From assembly GCF_006716315.1 (NCBI RefSeq), contig NZ_VFOV01000001.1, positions 1 to 64,000 of the forward strand: DNA of 64,000 nucleotides. Direction: 5' to 3'. Numbering within the stretch: position 1 is the stretch's first letter; each line of letters starts with the position of its first letter. A program made the position numbers and the translations under genes. The notes under the pieces were generated by a model. It had not been told where the DNA came from, searched no databases, and saw only the letters and a program-made list of their open reading frames with translations. The DNA is from Nocardioides albertanoniae (GTDB lineage: Bacteria > Actinomycetota > Actinomycetes > Propionibacteriales > Nocardioidaceae). This document shows, piece after piece, positions 15,968 to 24,934 of this stretch.

Positions 15968-17355
15968 CACCGGGTCCGCCCGATCGTGAGCGTGTCGACC
16001 TTCGATCCGTCGGAGGCGACGACCTCCAGGTCGAGCGTGGCCCGCCCCTGAGCGTCGCGAGGATGAGCGTCGAAGAACGCGACGGAGTGGGTGGCGTCGC
16101 CGACCGCGCGGTAGTCGGTGAGCTCGGGGATCTTCAGCCCCTGTGCGTTGGTGTAGTAGGACATCTTCGGCAGCACGTCGGGGTAGGCAGAGGCACCGCC
16201 ACCGCCCGCGGTGATGTAGATCGTGCCGTCGTTGGTGTCGACCGTGGAGCCGCGCGGCGCCTCTCGCACCGGCTTGCCGGCACGCATCAGGTGGGTGCGC
16301 TCGTAGCAGTGGTTGTGCCCGTTGATCACCACGTCGACCTGGTAGCGGTCGAAGAGCGGCTCCCAGCGGTCGCGCACGCCGCCGTCGGAGGCGTGCGCGA
16401 CGTTGGTGCAGTAGGCGCACTGGTGGAAGCCGACCAGGATGAAGTCGATGTCGCTGCGGGAGCGGAAGATCGCCAGCTGCATCTCCAGCCAGGCGTCGCC
16501 GGCGGCACCGAGATAGCCCGCGTTGCGCTTGTACTCATAGGTCGCGTCGTTGCCGTCGAGCGCGATGAAGGCGACGTTGCCGCGCACGAACGAGTAGGTC
16601 TCCTGGCCGCCGGCAGCGCCGTTGCCGGGGTGACGGAAGCGCGCGCGGTAGCCGTTGTAGCCCAGCTCGCCGTTGCCGTTCTCCATCTCGTGGTTGCCGA
16701 CCGTGGTCATCCACGGGATCGCGGCGGCGCTGGACTGGATCTGGGTCAGGAACTCGTCCCACACCCCGAAGTGCTGCTGCGACTCGCGGCTGGTGCCCAT
16801 CCCGCCCTCGTCGGCGTAGGCGATGTCACCGACCACGAAGGCGAACTCGGCACGCTGCTGGCGGATCAGGTTGACGTTGCGGGCCGCGTCGTCGGCCACG
16901 CCCATGTCACCGAAGGCGGCGAAGCGGAACGACTCCCCGGCCTCGGGGGCGGTGGTGAAGGACCCACGCGTCGACGATCCGCCGTCGTGGCTGAGCCGGT
17001 AGTAGTAGCGGGTGCCGGGGCGCAGGTCGCTGAGATCGACGTGGTGGTAGACGCTGTCGACGCGGAGCGAGGAGACCGAGTCGGCGTCGAGCCTCAGGCC
17101 GTAGTCGGGAGTGAGCCCCAGGTCGAGGCGGGGTGCCTGCACCGAGCCGGCGGTCGACCAGGAGACGTTCATCCCGCTCGTCGGGTCGGCACCGTAGGAC
17201 AGATGTACGCCGGCGGCCGGTGCGGCCGACCTGGCTGCCCGGGTCCACAGCGTCGGTCCGGCGGCGACGCCGGCACCGCCGACCAGACCGGCCTTGAGCA
17301 GGGTGCGTCTGGTGGGCGCCGAGCCGAGGAGACCTGAGTGGGGGCTTTCAGTCAC
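15967..17355 (-). CDS. Tat-exported purple acid phosphatase-like metallophosphoesterase
   Basis: The product is 462 residues from GTG 17355. The N-terminus has a twin-arginine signal (TRRTLLKAGLVGGAGVAAG). A fibronectin-like domain (about 50-140) is followed by the binuclear metallophosphatase core with its five blocks in order: GDMG, GDIAYADE, GNHEMENG, a His in GFHQCAY, and GHNHCYERT. These are the purple-acid-phosphatase ligands. It should hydrolyse phosphate monoesters outside the cell with an Fe/metal pair. The GT2 gene is coupled to its stop. Confidence 0.92.
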   Translation of the reverse strand: MTESPHSGLLGSAPTRRTLLKAGLVGGAGVAAGPTLWTRAARSAAPAAGVHLSYGADPTSGMNVSWSTAGSVQAPRLDLGLTPDYGLRLDADSVSSLRVDSVYHHVDLSDLRPGTRYYYRLSHDGGSSTRGSFTTAPEAGESFRFAAFGDMGVADDAARNVNLIRQQRAEFAFVVGDIAYADEGGMGTSRESQQHFGVWDEFLTQIQSSAAAIPWMTTVGNHEMENGNGELGYNGYRARFRHPGNGAAGGQETYSFVRGNVAFIALDGNDATYEYKRNAGYLGAAGDAWLEMQLAIFRSRSDIDFILVGFHQCAYCTNVAHASDGGVRDRWEPLFDRYQVDVVINGHNHCYERTHLMRAGKPVREAPRGSTVDTNDGTIYITAGGGGASAYPDVLPKMSYYTNAQGLKIPELTDYRAVGDATHSVAFFDAHPRDAQGRATLDLEVVASDGSKVDTLTIGRTR

Positions 17356-17429
17356 AGAAGGATCAACGCATAGGTAGACAAGACGTTAGGCCACGGACGG
17401 TGTCTGCGGGGTGAACGAGTGATGAGCGA

Positions 17430-18347
17430 TCAGCGCTGACGACGACGGTCGGCGTACGACGCCGCCATCCGTGCGCCGAAGGCTGCGTTGTTGCGCACCA
17501 GCGCGATGTTGGTCGCCAGCGAGTCGCCGCCGGTGAGCTCGACGATCCGGCCGAGCAGGAACGGGGTGATGTCCTTGCCGTGGATGTCTGCGGCCTTCGC
17601 GTCGGCGAGGGCCCGGTCGATGTGGCGGCCGATCACCTCGGCGGGGATCTCGTCGTCGGCCGGGACCGGGTTGGCGATGACCAGGCCGCCGGGGAGACCG
17701 ATCTCCCGGCTGGCACTCATCACCGCCGCGGCCTCGTCGGGCCCGTCGATGCGCAGCGGGGCCCGAAAACCCGACCCGCGGGAGTAGAACGCGGGGAACT
17801 CGTCGCTGCCGTTGACCAGCACCGGCACGCCGTAGGTCTCCAGGGTCTCCAGCGTCAGCCCGATGTCGAGGATCGACTTCACACCGGCGCTCACCACCGC
17901 GACCTGGGTGCGGGCGAGCTCGGTGAGGTCGGCGGAGATGTCGAAGGACGTCGCCGCACCCCGGTGCACGCCACCCAGACCACCGGTCACGAAGGTGCTG
18001 ACGCCGGCCATCGCCGCCAGGCGCATGGTGGCCGCGACCGTGGTCGCGCCGTGGAGACCGCGTGCGGTGACGTAGGGGAGATCGCGCACGCTCACCTTGG
18101 TGACGTCGGGGTCGGAGGCGAGCAGCTCGAGGTCGTCGGTCGTCAGACCCGCGCGCGGGATCCCGTCGAGCACCGCGATGGTGGCCGGCACCGCGCCGTT
18201 GTCTCGCACGATCTGCTCGACCTCGGTGGCCATCTTCACGTTGTCCGGGTAGGGCATGCCGTGGCTGATGATCGTCGACTCGAGGGCGACGACCGGGCGG
18301 CCCTCGGCGAGCGCTGCCTCGACCTCGTCGGTGAGCCGCACCTTCAC
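17430..18347 (-). CDS. psuG: Pseudouridine-5'-phosphate glycosidase
   Basis: The product is 305 residues, the normal family length. It splits pseudouridine 5'-phosphate into uracil and ribose 5-phosphate using Mn2+, in the cytosol. Family stretches are VVALESTIISHGMPYPDN near the start, FVTGGLGGVHRGA and STFVTGG. GTG 18347 forms a GTGA overlap with the stop of the kinase gene, so both are made together. The pair is the complete pseudouridine salvage pathway. Confidence 0.94.
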   Translation of the reverse strand: MKVRLTDEVEAALAEGRPVVALESTIISHGMPYPDNVKMATEVEQIVRDNGAVPATIAVLDGIPRAGLTTDDLELLASDPDVTKVSVRDLPYVTARGLHGATTVAATMRLAAMAGVSTFVTGGLGGVHRGAATSFDISADLTELARTQVAVVSAGVKSILDIGLTLETLETYGVPVLVNGSDEFPAFYSRGSGFRAPLRIDGPDEAAAVMSASREIGLPGGLVIANPVPADDEIPAEVIGRHIDRALADAKAADIHGKDITPFLLGRIVELTGGDSLATNIALVRNNAAFGARMAASYADRRRQR

Positions 18348-19282
18348 GCGAGCTCCCGCACGAGGCTCTCGCTGAGATCCATCCGCACGGTGTCGTGGGT
18401 GCCGCAGGTGAGCGCCGCGGCCGCGTGGCCGAACCTGGCCGCCTCGACGAGATCGACGTCGCGCAGGATCTCGTGGGTGAAGGCCGCCAGCATCGCGTCG
18501 CCGGCCCCGGTCACGTCGAGGACGTCGGCGCTGACCGCCGGCATCTCTTCGTAGACGTCGAGATAGCTGATCACCGAGCCGCGGGCGCCGAGCCGCACCC
18601 AGACGACGCCGACGCCGCGGTCGTGCAGCGACCGCACCGCCTTCTCGATCTCGGTGTCGGTGTCGGTCGGCAGGTCGGTGAGCGCAGCCAGCTCGGCCTG
18701 GTTGGGCGTGACCAGATAGAGCTCCCGATCGGGCCTGATCAGGTCGCGGGCCCGCCTCGCCTTCGTCACCGAGACCGGGTCGAAACCGACCGGCACGTCG
18801 AACTCGACGGCGAGGTCGATCGCCATCTCGGCCGTGCGCACCGGGATGTTGGCCTCGACGAGCACGCCGCGAGCACCCTTGATCAGGTCTCGGGCCGCCT
18901 CGACCACCAGCGGGGAGAACTCGTCGGTCGCGGCCATGTCGGCCACGGCGGCCACCAGCTCACCGGAGGAGTCGAGCACGGCGTTGTAGGTGCCGGTGCG
19001 TACGTCGGCCCGTCGGCGCACGTGGGTGCAGTCGACGCCGACGTCCTCGGTGTAGCTGATCACCTCGTCACCGATCGGGTCGTCGCCGACCACGGAGACG
19101 AGCGCGACCGAGTCACCCAGCCGGGCGAGGTTCTCGGCGACGTTGCGGCCGACGCCTCCAGGCGAGATGCCCGCGGATCCGGACATGCTCGAACCCATCA
19201 CGACGGGCTCGTGCGCCCGAGCGTGGAGATCCATGTTGGAGCCGCCGATCACGACGATTTCCGGCGGTTTGGGAGACGTCAT
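18344..19282 (-). CDS. psuK: PfkB-family kinase, probable pseudouridine kinase
   Basis: The product is 312 residues from ATG 19282 (MTSPKPPEIVVIGGSNMDLHA). It has the PfkB fold with N-terminal GG-S-N-xD and C-terminal DVTGAGDAMLAAFTHE, which holds the catalytic Asp and anion hole. PfkB members use many sugars or nucleosides; pseudouridine is inferred because the next gene, overlapping by four bases, is psuG. TACGAT seven bases before the ATG suggests a leaderless transcript. The frame stays open upstream across the complement of the next gene, which is rejected. Confidence 0.85.
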   Translation of the reverse strand: MTSPKPPEIVVIGGSNMDLHARAHEPVVMGSSMSGSAGISPGGVGRNVAENLARLGDSVALVSVVGDDPIGDEVISYTEDVGVDCTHVRRRADVRTGTYNAVLDSSGELVAAVADMAATDEFSPLVVEAARDLIKGARGVLVEANIPVRTAEMAIDLAVEFDVPVGFDPVSVTKARRARDLIRPDRELYLVTPNQAELAALTDLPTDTDTEIEKAVRSLHDRGVGVVWVRLGARGSVISYLDVYEEMPAVSADVLDVTGAGDAMLAAFTHEILRDVDLVEAARFGHAAAALTCGTHDTVRMDLSESLVRELA

Positions 19283-19289
19283 CCCCTGC

Positions 19290-19295
19290 ATCGTA
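19290..19295 (-). promoter_or_regulatory. Leaderless-type -10 (TACGAT) of the psuK-psuG pair
   Basis: TACGAT, seven bases, then ATG 19282 on the minus strand. The GGGG between them abuts the ATG and is too close to act as ribosome site. Confidence 0.45.
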
Positions 19296-19368
19296 GGTGG
19301 GACGCCGCGATCGCGCCCCCTCATAAAGTATGAGTTTTCCCGCGCCCTGCCTGGGGTTTCTGGTTCTT

Positions 19369-20637
19369 TCAGCCGAGAAGGTCGCGGCCGATCTCGTGGA
19401 TCGAGCGCGCACCGACCAGGCCGAGGGAGAGGTCGAGCTCGGCGATGATGTGCTCCAGCACCGCCTGGACCCCTTCGGCGCCGGCGAGGGCGAGGCCGTA
19501 GACGTAGGGGCGACCGAGGAGGACCGCGTCGGCACCCAGCGCGAGCGCCTTGAGCACGTCGGCGCCGGAGCGGATGCCGGAGTCGAACAGCACCGGGATG
19601 CGGCCGTCGACCTCGTCGACGATGCCCGGAAGCGCGTCGATGGAGGCGATGGCGCCGTCGACCTGGCGGCCACCGTGGTTGGAGACGATGATCCCGTCGA
19701 CGCCGTGCTCGAGCGCGCGCCGGGCGTCGTCGGGCGCCTGGAGGCCCTTGAGGACGATCGGCAGGTCGGTCATCTCGCGCAGCCGGTCGAGGTCGTCCCA
19801 GATCAGGTCGGAGCGGGAGAAGACGTCGAGGAAGGTCTCCACCGCCGCGCGGGCGTGGCCGGACCGCAGGTTGTCGACGAGGTTGCCGGGGTGGTGCTGG
19901 GCCATCGAGGCGACCGCGGCCAGCGCCGACGGGATCTCGCGCAGCCCCGGCCGCACGCTCGTGCCGCTCTTGTCCGCGAGCCGGGCCTCGACGAGTGCAC
20001 GGAAGGCCGGGTCGGAGGTGTACTGCGCGATCCCGAGGCCCCGCGCGAACGGCAGGTAGCCCAGATCCAGGTCCTTCGTACGCCACCCCAGCATGTGGGT
20101 GTCGAGGGTGACGACCAGCGCGTCGGCGCCGACGGCTTCGGCGCGGCGTACGAAGGACTCGACGATCGTCTCGTCCTTCGACCAGTAGAGCTGGAAGAGT
20201 CGCGGGGTGTCACCGAGGTCGGTCGCGACCTCCTCCATCGGCACCGAGGCCTGGGTGGAGATGACCATCGGGATCCCTGTCGCCCGGGCCGCTGCCGCGA
20301 CCTCGTGCTCGGCGCGGGGATGGGCGAGCTCGAGCACACCGACCGGGCCGAGCATCACCGGCGCCGGCATGTCGACGCCGAACAGGGTGGTGGTCAGGTC
20401 GCGGGTCTCGACGTCTGCCAGCATCCTCGGCACCAGCCTGAAGTGGTCGAAGGCCGCGGTGTTGGCGGCGACGGTGCGGTGCTGGCCCGCCCCTCCGGCG
20501 ACATAGGCCCACGCCTCGTCGCTCATCGCCTTCTCTGCCGCCTCGGCGAGCGCCGACGGCTCGGTCGGCACCACGGGGCGTCGGCCGAACAGGCCCTTGC
20601 GGAAGATCGCCGACTGAAGGTCTCTGCCGATGCTCAC
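19369..20637 (-). CDS. Lactate 2-monooxygenase-like FMN alpha-hydroxy-acid oxidase
   Basis: The product is 422 residues from GTG 20637. It is a TIM-barrel FMN enzyme with catalytic His in IIVSNHGGRQVDGA, phosphate-binding DSGIRSGADVLKAL and substrate Arg in that loop. MLGWRTKDLDLGYLPF and the length above 390 residues favour lactate 2-monooxygenase (lactate + O2 to acetate + CO2) over simple oxidases; other 2-hydroxy acids are possible. It is soluble. The gene stands alone with a TAGCCT leaderless -10. Confidence 0.87.
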   Translation of the reverse strand: MSIGRDLQSAIFRKGLFGRRPVVPTEPSALAEAAEKAMSDEAWAYVAGGAGQHRTVAANTAAFDHFRLVPRMLADVETRDLTTTLFGVDMPAPVMLGPVGVLELAHPRAEHEVAAAARATGIPMVISTQASVPMEEVATDLGDTPRLFQLYWSKDETIVESFVRRAEAVGADALVVTLDTHMLGWRTKDLDLGYLPFARGLGIAQYTSDPAFRALVEARLADKSGTSVRPGLREIPSALAAVASMAQHHPGNLVDNLRSGHARAAVETFLDVFSRSDLIWDDLDRLREMTDLPIVLKGLQAPDDARRALEHGVDGIIVSNHGGRQVDGAIASIDALPGIVDEVDGRIPVLFDSGIRSGADVLKALALGADAVLLGRPYVYGLALAGAEGVQAVLEHIIAELDLSLGLVGARSIHEIGRDLLG

Positions 20638-20643
20638 GCGGGA

Positions 20644-20649
20644 AGGCTA
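20644..20649 (-). promoter_or_regulatory. Leaderless-type -10 (TAGCCT)
   Basis: TAGCCT, six bases, then GTG 20637 on the minus strand; no ribosome site. Confidence 0.5.
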
Positions 20650-20682
20650 CTCGGGTCGCGCCGCCGGCGACCTACGACCGCC

Positions 20683-21309
20683 TCAGACGACCTTGCGCCG
20701 CCCGAGCACCTGCACGACGGCCAGGCCGAGGATGCCGAGCACGAGGAGCACGACGCCGGGAGCGGCGACCTTGACGAGCTTCTGCCCCTCCGGCGAATCG
20801 GGCTCGGTGAAGCTCACCTGCTGGGGCTCCGGGGTGATCTCCTCCGGGAACTCCTTCGCGATCTCCGCCTGGAGCCGGTCGGTGTATTCCGCAACCCGCG
20901 GCTGGGTGCCGGCGGCGATGATCGAGCTGCCCTTCGGCTGCACGAAGAAGTAGTAGTCCTCGTTGGTGGTCAGCGACTTCTTCTGGCAGGCGCCGGGGTT
21001 GAGCGCGACCTTGAGGCTGCTGCCGGCGGTGACGCCCTTGAGCGCCTTGACCACCGTCACCGGGTATTCGACCGGGCCGCCCTTCTTCGTCGGCCTACCA
21101 GCGCCGGTCACCCGCGCGTGGAAGACCAGGGGCTCCTTGACGGCCTCACTGAGCTTGAACGCCGGGCACTTCGCGGGCGCCGTCGCGGGCGCCGCCACCG
21201 GAGCGCTCGCCGTGGCCGGCGCAGGGCTCAACGTGAGCGTTGTCGCAGCAAGAGCAACGGCAGCAAGGAGCTGAGGGACGCGGCGCATGACGGAGATCAA
21301 ACCAGTCAC
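20683..21309 (-). CDS. Secreted, C-terminally membrane-anchored protein of unknown function
   Basis: The product is 208 residues from GTG 21309, which forms a GTGA overlap with the stop of the upstream HAD gene; an ATG at 21288 (MRRVPQLLAAVALA) is possible. A signal peptide ending near ATASA is followed by an extracellular domain with Cys at KCPAF and GACQK, probably a disulfide (NIMPs/TIMP-like NTR proteins look similar, but I cannot confirm). A C-terminal helix (VAAPGVVLLVLGILGLAVV) precedes GRRKVV, anchoring it with a short cytosolic tail. Confidence 0.7.
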   Translation of the reverse strand: MTGLISVMRRVPQLLAAVALAATTLTLSPAPATASAPVAAPATAPAKCPAFKLSEAVKEPLVFHARVTGAGRPTKKGGPVEYPVTVVKALKGVTAGSSLKVALNPGACQKKSLTTNEDYYFFVQPKGSSIIAAGTQPRVAEYTDRLQAEIAKEFPEEITPEPQQVSFTEPDSPEGQKLVKVAAPGVVLLVLGILGLAVVQVLGRRKVV

Positions 21310-22130
21310 AGCCCGAAGACTCCAGCCAAGACCCTCGCGACACCGTCATCCTCGTGGCCGGGCGCGAGGTGGGAGGCGCACGAGACCACGCTCGGGTGGG
21401 CGTCCGCCATCGCGTAGGAGGTGCCGGCCCAGGTCAGCATCGGCAGGTCGTTGGGCATGTCACCGAAGGCGATCACCTCCGAGGCGGAGATGCCGAGCTC
21501 GGTGCAGACCAGCTCGAGCGTGGACGCCTTGGTGACCCCGGGAGCGCTGATCTCCAGCAGCGGGAAGGAGGAGTGGGTGACGTTGACCAGGTCACCCACG
21601 ACGGCCACCGCGGCGGCGAGCAGCTCGTCGGCGTCGTCGTGGTCGTGGCGACGGGCGAGCAGCTTGATCAGCGGCTCCTCGGCGAGCTCCTCGATCGCCG
21701 CGTTGCGCTGCGCGGGCCGCCTGGCGTCCGAGATGTGCGCCGCGAACTCCGGCTCGCACGCCCATCCTCCGAGCGACTCGGTCGCGAAGGCGAGCCCGGG
21801 CAGGTTGGTCTTCAGCGCTCCGGCGACCTCCGCAGCCAGGGCGGGCTCGATCAGGCGGGTCAGCCGCGCCTCGTCGGCGGCGACGTCCCATACCAGCGCA
21901 CCGTTGGAGACGATCGCCAGACCGACGCTGCCGATGTGCTCGAAGAGCTCGCGGGTCCAGCGCAGCGGCCGCCCGGTCACGAAGATGACCGGCACCCCGA
22001 TCTCCTCGAGCTTCACGAGCACCTCGCGAGTGAACTCGGAGACCGAACCGTCGAGCTTGACCAGAGTGCCGTCGAGGTCGGTGGCGACCAGCTTCGGCAC
22101 GTCGGGTCGAGGCGCGGCAGTCGGGTCCAC
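21306..22130 (-). CDS. HAD-superfamily (Cof-type) hydrolase
   Basis: The product is 274 residues. I choose GTG 22130 (VDPTAAPRPDVPKLVATDLDGT) because GGGGAGG stands five bases before it; GTG 22136 would abut that site. Motif I is DLDGT, motif II FVTGRP, motif III Lys in GVTKAS, motif IV GDMPNDLPML, with a type IIB cap between. Such enzymes dephosphorylate sugar phosphates or flavin precursors; the substrate is unknown. It is the middle gene of GNAT - HAD - secreted protein. Confidence 0.9.
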   Translation of the reverse strand: MDPTAAPRPDVPKLVATDLDGTLVKLDGSVSEFTREVLVKLEEIGVPVIFVTGRPLRWTRELFEHIGSVGLAIVSNGALVWDVAADEARLTRLIEPALAAEVAGALKTNLPGLAFATESLGGWACEPEFAAHISDARRPAQRNAAIEELAEEPLIKLLARRHDHDDADELLAAAVAVVGDLVNVTHSSFPLLEISAPGVTKASTLELVCTELGISASEVIAFGDMPNDLPMLTWAGTSYAMADAHPSVVSCASHLAPGHEDDGVARVLAGVFGL

Positions 22131-22132
22131 AG

Positions 22133-22660
22133 TCACCTCCCCATTGTGCCACCGGGGCGCGCCATCACCAGATGCCCGTCCTCGTCGGCGCCACGCAGAT
22201 CGGTGAACCCGCACTTGGCGAGCACCCGGAGGCTGGCGGCGTTGGTGGGTTCGACAGATGCCCGGATGCGTACGCCCTCGTCGTCCGCACACGCGAGCAG
22301 ACCCTTGAGCGCCTCTGTGGCGAAGCCCCAGCCGCGCGCCTCGGCGACCAGGCCGTAGCCGACCTCGGCCTCCGGGGTGCCGTCAGGGGCGAGGTCGGGC
22401 GGGCCGAAGAAGCCGATCGAGCCGAGCACCGTCGTGTTGCGCATGATGTAGCGCGAGCTCCACGGGTCGCCCTCCACCCACATGGTCGCCGCGTCGCGGT
22501 CGTCCTCGCGCGGGAACTCGGGATGCCAGCCGGGCAGGCGCGTGCTCGGCCCGGGCTGGCGATCGATGATGGCCTCGGCGTCGGCGCGGGTCCACAGGGG
22601 CAGCGTGAGCCGCTCGGTGGTGACGGTGATGGGAAGAGTCACGAGGAGGCACTCTTCCAC
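22133..22660 (-). CDS. GNAT-family N-acetyltransferase (RimJ-like)
   Basis: The product is 175 residues with the RimJ/RimL-type layout: TERLTLPLWTRADAEAII at the start, EVGYGLVAEARGWGFATEAL (acetyl-CoA-binding R/Q-x-x-G-x-A region) and NAASLRVLAKCGFTDL near the end. It would acetylate an amine on a protein or small molecule. The start is uncertain: GTG 22660 and GTG 22639 both lack a ribosome site. Its stop lies two bases before the HAD start. Confidence 0.82.
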   Translation of the reverse strand: MEECLLVTLPITVTTERLTLPLWTRADAEAIIDRQPGPSTRLPGWHPEFPREDDRDAATMWVEGDPWSSRYIMRNTTVLGSIGFFGPPDLAPDGTPEAEVGYGLVAEARGWGFATEALKGLLACADDEGVRIRASVEPTNAASLRVLAKCGFTDLRGADEDGHLVMARPGGTMGR

Positions 22661-22706
22661 CCGCGTACGTCACGACCAACTGGAAAACGCCGGGATCCTG
22701 CCCGCC

Positions 22707-23564
22707 TCAGAACCAGCGGGAGAGCTCCAGTGCAGCGCCGTCGTCGGCGACGTGAGCGGTGACGACGTCGGCCGCGTCCTGCACCTCGTCGGGGGCGTTG
22801 CCCATCGCGACGCCACGACCGGCCCACTCGAGCATCTCCACGTCGTTGCGGCCGTCGCCGATCGCGAGCACGTCGGCGGGCTCGAGGTCGAGCTGGTCGC
22901 AGACGTAGGAGAGGCCCGAGGCCTTGGAGACGCCGACCGGGGTGAGGTCGAGCCAGGCGGTGTAGCCGACGACGTAGTCGATGCCGTGCAGACCCAGCTC
23001 GCGGCCGAGCTCGATGAAGTCCTCCGGGGTCGCGTCGGGATCACGGATGATCACTCGGGAGACCGGGTCGGCGACCATCTCCTCGACCGGCGCGATCTGC
23101 CGGTCGCCGTCGAGCTCACCCGCGGGGAACGGGCGGTTCATCCGATAGCCGAGGCCACGGTTCTCCACCGCGACGAGCACGTTGGGGCGCCGCTCCAGGA
23201 TCTTCTCCACCGCCGCACGCGCGTCGAAGGTCTCCTCGTGCACGACGTCGACGGGCGGATAGCGGAGCACCACGGCCCCGTTGGAGGCCACGATCCAGAG
23301 CCGGTCCGCGCCTTCGGCGGGCAGCCCGAGCAGGTCGGCGATCCCGGTCATCGAGTGCGGCGAGCGCCCCGAGGAGAGCACCACGTGGGCCCCGGACTCA
23401 TAGGCCCGGCGGACCGCGTCACGCACCTTGCCGGAGAGCGCGTCCGAGGTGGTGCCGGTGCCGTCGATCCACTGCAGCAGGGTGCCGTCGATGTCGAGCG
23501 CGACGAGCTTGGGCGCCCAGGCGGCGTCGCCCGGCCGCACGGGGGTGCTCTCGGTGGTGCTCAC
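22707..23564 (-). CDS. HAD-superfamily (Cof-type) hydrolase coupled to serS
   Basis: The product is 285 residues. It has DIDGTLL (motif I), LSSGRSP (II), GVSKASGLS (III) and [11 protein letters not shown] (IV) around a C2 cap. It is probably a Mg-dependent sugar-phosphate phosphatase; the substrate is unknown. Its GTG start overlaps the serS stop by four bases. It is clearly related to the HAD gene 0.6 kb downstream, so the region holds two diverged family members. Confidence 0.9.
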   Translation of the reverse strand: MSTTESTPVRPGDAAWAPKLVALDIDGTLLQWIDGTGTTSDALSGKVRDAVRRAYESGAHVVLSSGRSPHSMTGIADLLGLPAEGADRLWIVASNGAVVLRYPPVDVVHEETFDARAAVEKILERRPNVLVAVENRGLGYRMNRPFPAGELDGDRQIAPVEEMVADPVSRVIIRDPDATPEDFIELGRELGLHGIDYVVGYTAWLDLTPVGVSKASGLSYVCDQLDLEPADVLAIGDGRNDVEMLEWAGRGVAMGNAPDEVQDAADVVTAHVADDGAALELSRWF

Positions 23565-24832
23565 TTCTGGATCGGCTCCAGCACCTCACGCCCGAGCCAC
23601 TTCTGCAGCGCCTTCGGCACCCGCACCGAGCCGTCGGCCTGCTGGTGCGTCTCCAGCACGGCGACGATGGCGCGGGTGATCGCGGTCAGCGTGCCGTTGA
23701 GGGTGGCGACCGGGGTGGTGCCGCCCTCGGCGCGCGAGCGGATGTTGAGCCGACGCGCCTGGAAGGTGGTGCAGTTGGAGGCCGAGGTGAGCTCGCGATA
23801 CTTGCCCTGGGTCGGGATCCACGCCTCGCAGTCGAACTTGCGCAGCGCCGACGGACCGAGGTCGCCCGCGGCGACGTCGATGACCTGGTAGGCCAGCTCG
23901 AGCTTGTCGAGGAACGACTTCTCCCACTCGAGGAGACGCTGGTGCTCGGCGTACGACTCCTCGACGGTGGTGTAGACGAACATCTCCACCTTCTCGAACT
24001 GGTGGACCCGGATGATGCCCTTGGTGTCCTTGCCCGCCGAGCCGGCCTCCTTGCGGAAGCACGACGAGTACGCCGCGTAGCGCCTCGGCAGCGTCTCCGC
24101 GTCGAGGATCTCGTCGGAGTGGTAGGCCGCCATCGGCACCTCCGAGGTGCCGACGAGGTAGAGGTCGTCGTCCTCGATCTTGTAGACGCCGTCGTCGACC
24201 TGGTCGAGGAAGCCGGTGCCGGCCATCGCCTCCGGGCGCACCAGCGCGGGCGCGATGACCTGCGTGAAACCGGCCTCGCGGGCCTGCTCCATCGCCAGGT
24301 TGATCAGCGCGAACTCCAGCTCGGCGCCGACACCGGTGAGGAAGTAGAAGCGGCTGCCCGAGACCTTGGCGCCACGCTCGAGGTCGATCGCGCCGAGCAT
24401 CTTGCCGAGCTCGACGTGGTCGCGCGGCTCGAAGCCCTCGGCCTCGAAGTCGCGGGGCTCGCCGACCGTCTCGATGAGCACGAAGTCGTCCTCGCCACCG
24501 GCCGGAGCGTCGTCGGCGAGGTTGGGGATCGCCCTCAGCGCCTGCGCCCACTCCTCCTCGGCGACACCCTGCGCGGCGTCGGCGTCCTTGACTGCGGCCG
24601 CGAGCTCCTTCACCTGGGCGAGCAGCTCCTGCTTCTCCTCGCCCTTGGCCTGGGCGACCTTCTTGCCCATCTGCTTCTGCTCGGCCCGCTTGCCCTCGAA
24701 GTCGGCGATCGCCGCCCGTCGGGCACTGTCGGCGGACAGCGCCCGGTCGACCACGTCGGAGGACGCGCCACGGCGCTCTTGCGAGGCACGTACGCGGTCG
24801 GGGTCTTCGCGGAGGATTCGCGGGTCGATCAT
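23561..24832 (-). CDS. serS: Seryl-tRNA synthetase
   Basis: The product is 423 residues. It charges tRNA-Ser and tRNA-Sec with serine. The N-terminal coiled-coil arm (about 30-105, [20 protein letters not shown]) binds the long variable arm of the tRNA. The class II core has motif 2 ([27 protein letters not shown]) and the serine pocket [14 protein letters not shown], then [17 protein letters not shown]. It starts at [10 protein letters not shown], the family beginning. TAGCCT six bases upstream suggests leaderless transcription. Confidence 0.98.
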   Translation of the reverse strand: MIDPRILREDPDRVRASQERRGASSDVVDRALSADSARRAAIADFEGKRAEQKQMGKKVAQAKGEEKQELLAQVKELAAAVKDADAAQGVAEEEWAQALRAIPNLADDAPAGGEDDFVLIETVGEPRDFEAEGFEPRDHVELGKMLGAIDLERGAKVSGSRFYFLTGVGAELEFALINLAMEQAREAGFTQVIAPALVRPEAMAGTGFLDQVDDGVYKIEDDDLYLVGTSEVPMAAYHSDEILDAETLPRRYAAYSSCFRKEAGSAGKDTKGIIRVHQFEKVEMFVYTTVEESYAEHQRLLEWEKSFLDKLELAYQVIDVAAGDLGPSALRKFDCEAWIPTQGKYRELTSASNCTTFQARRLNIRSRAEGGTTPVATLNGTLTAITRAIVAVLETHQQADGSVRVPKALQKWLGREVLEPIQK

Positions 24833-24838
24833 GCGGCA

Positions 24839-24844
24839 AGGCTA
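24839..24844 (-). promoter_or_regulatory. Leaderless-type -10 of serS (TAGCCT)
   Basis: TAGCCT, six bases, ATG 24832 on the minus strand; the same hexamer and spacing as in front of the gene at 20637. Confidence 0.55.
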
Positions 24845-24934
24845 GTCGACGCCCCCACCAGATCTCACTTCAGTATTCGGTGCCGAACGCGCTCATTCTC
24901 CGAGGCGGAGACGTTTCACGCATACTGGCTCATC

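Noticed and set aside
15900..17337. Long plus-strand frames opposite minus-strand genes (for example opposite the phosphatase)
   Set aside because: Val/Gly/Arg-rich products with no domains, antisense to genes with full motif sets; typical high-GC shadows.
23645..24934. 953-residue frame joining serS complement to the PAP2-DAGK gene
   Set aside because: The first 430 codons are antisense to serS and show no protein family; the PAP2 domain begins at GTG 24935.
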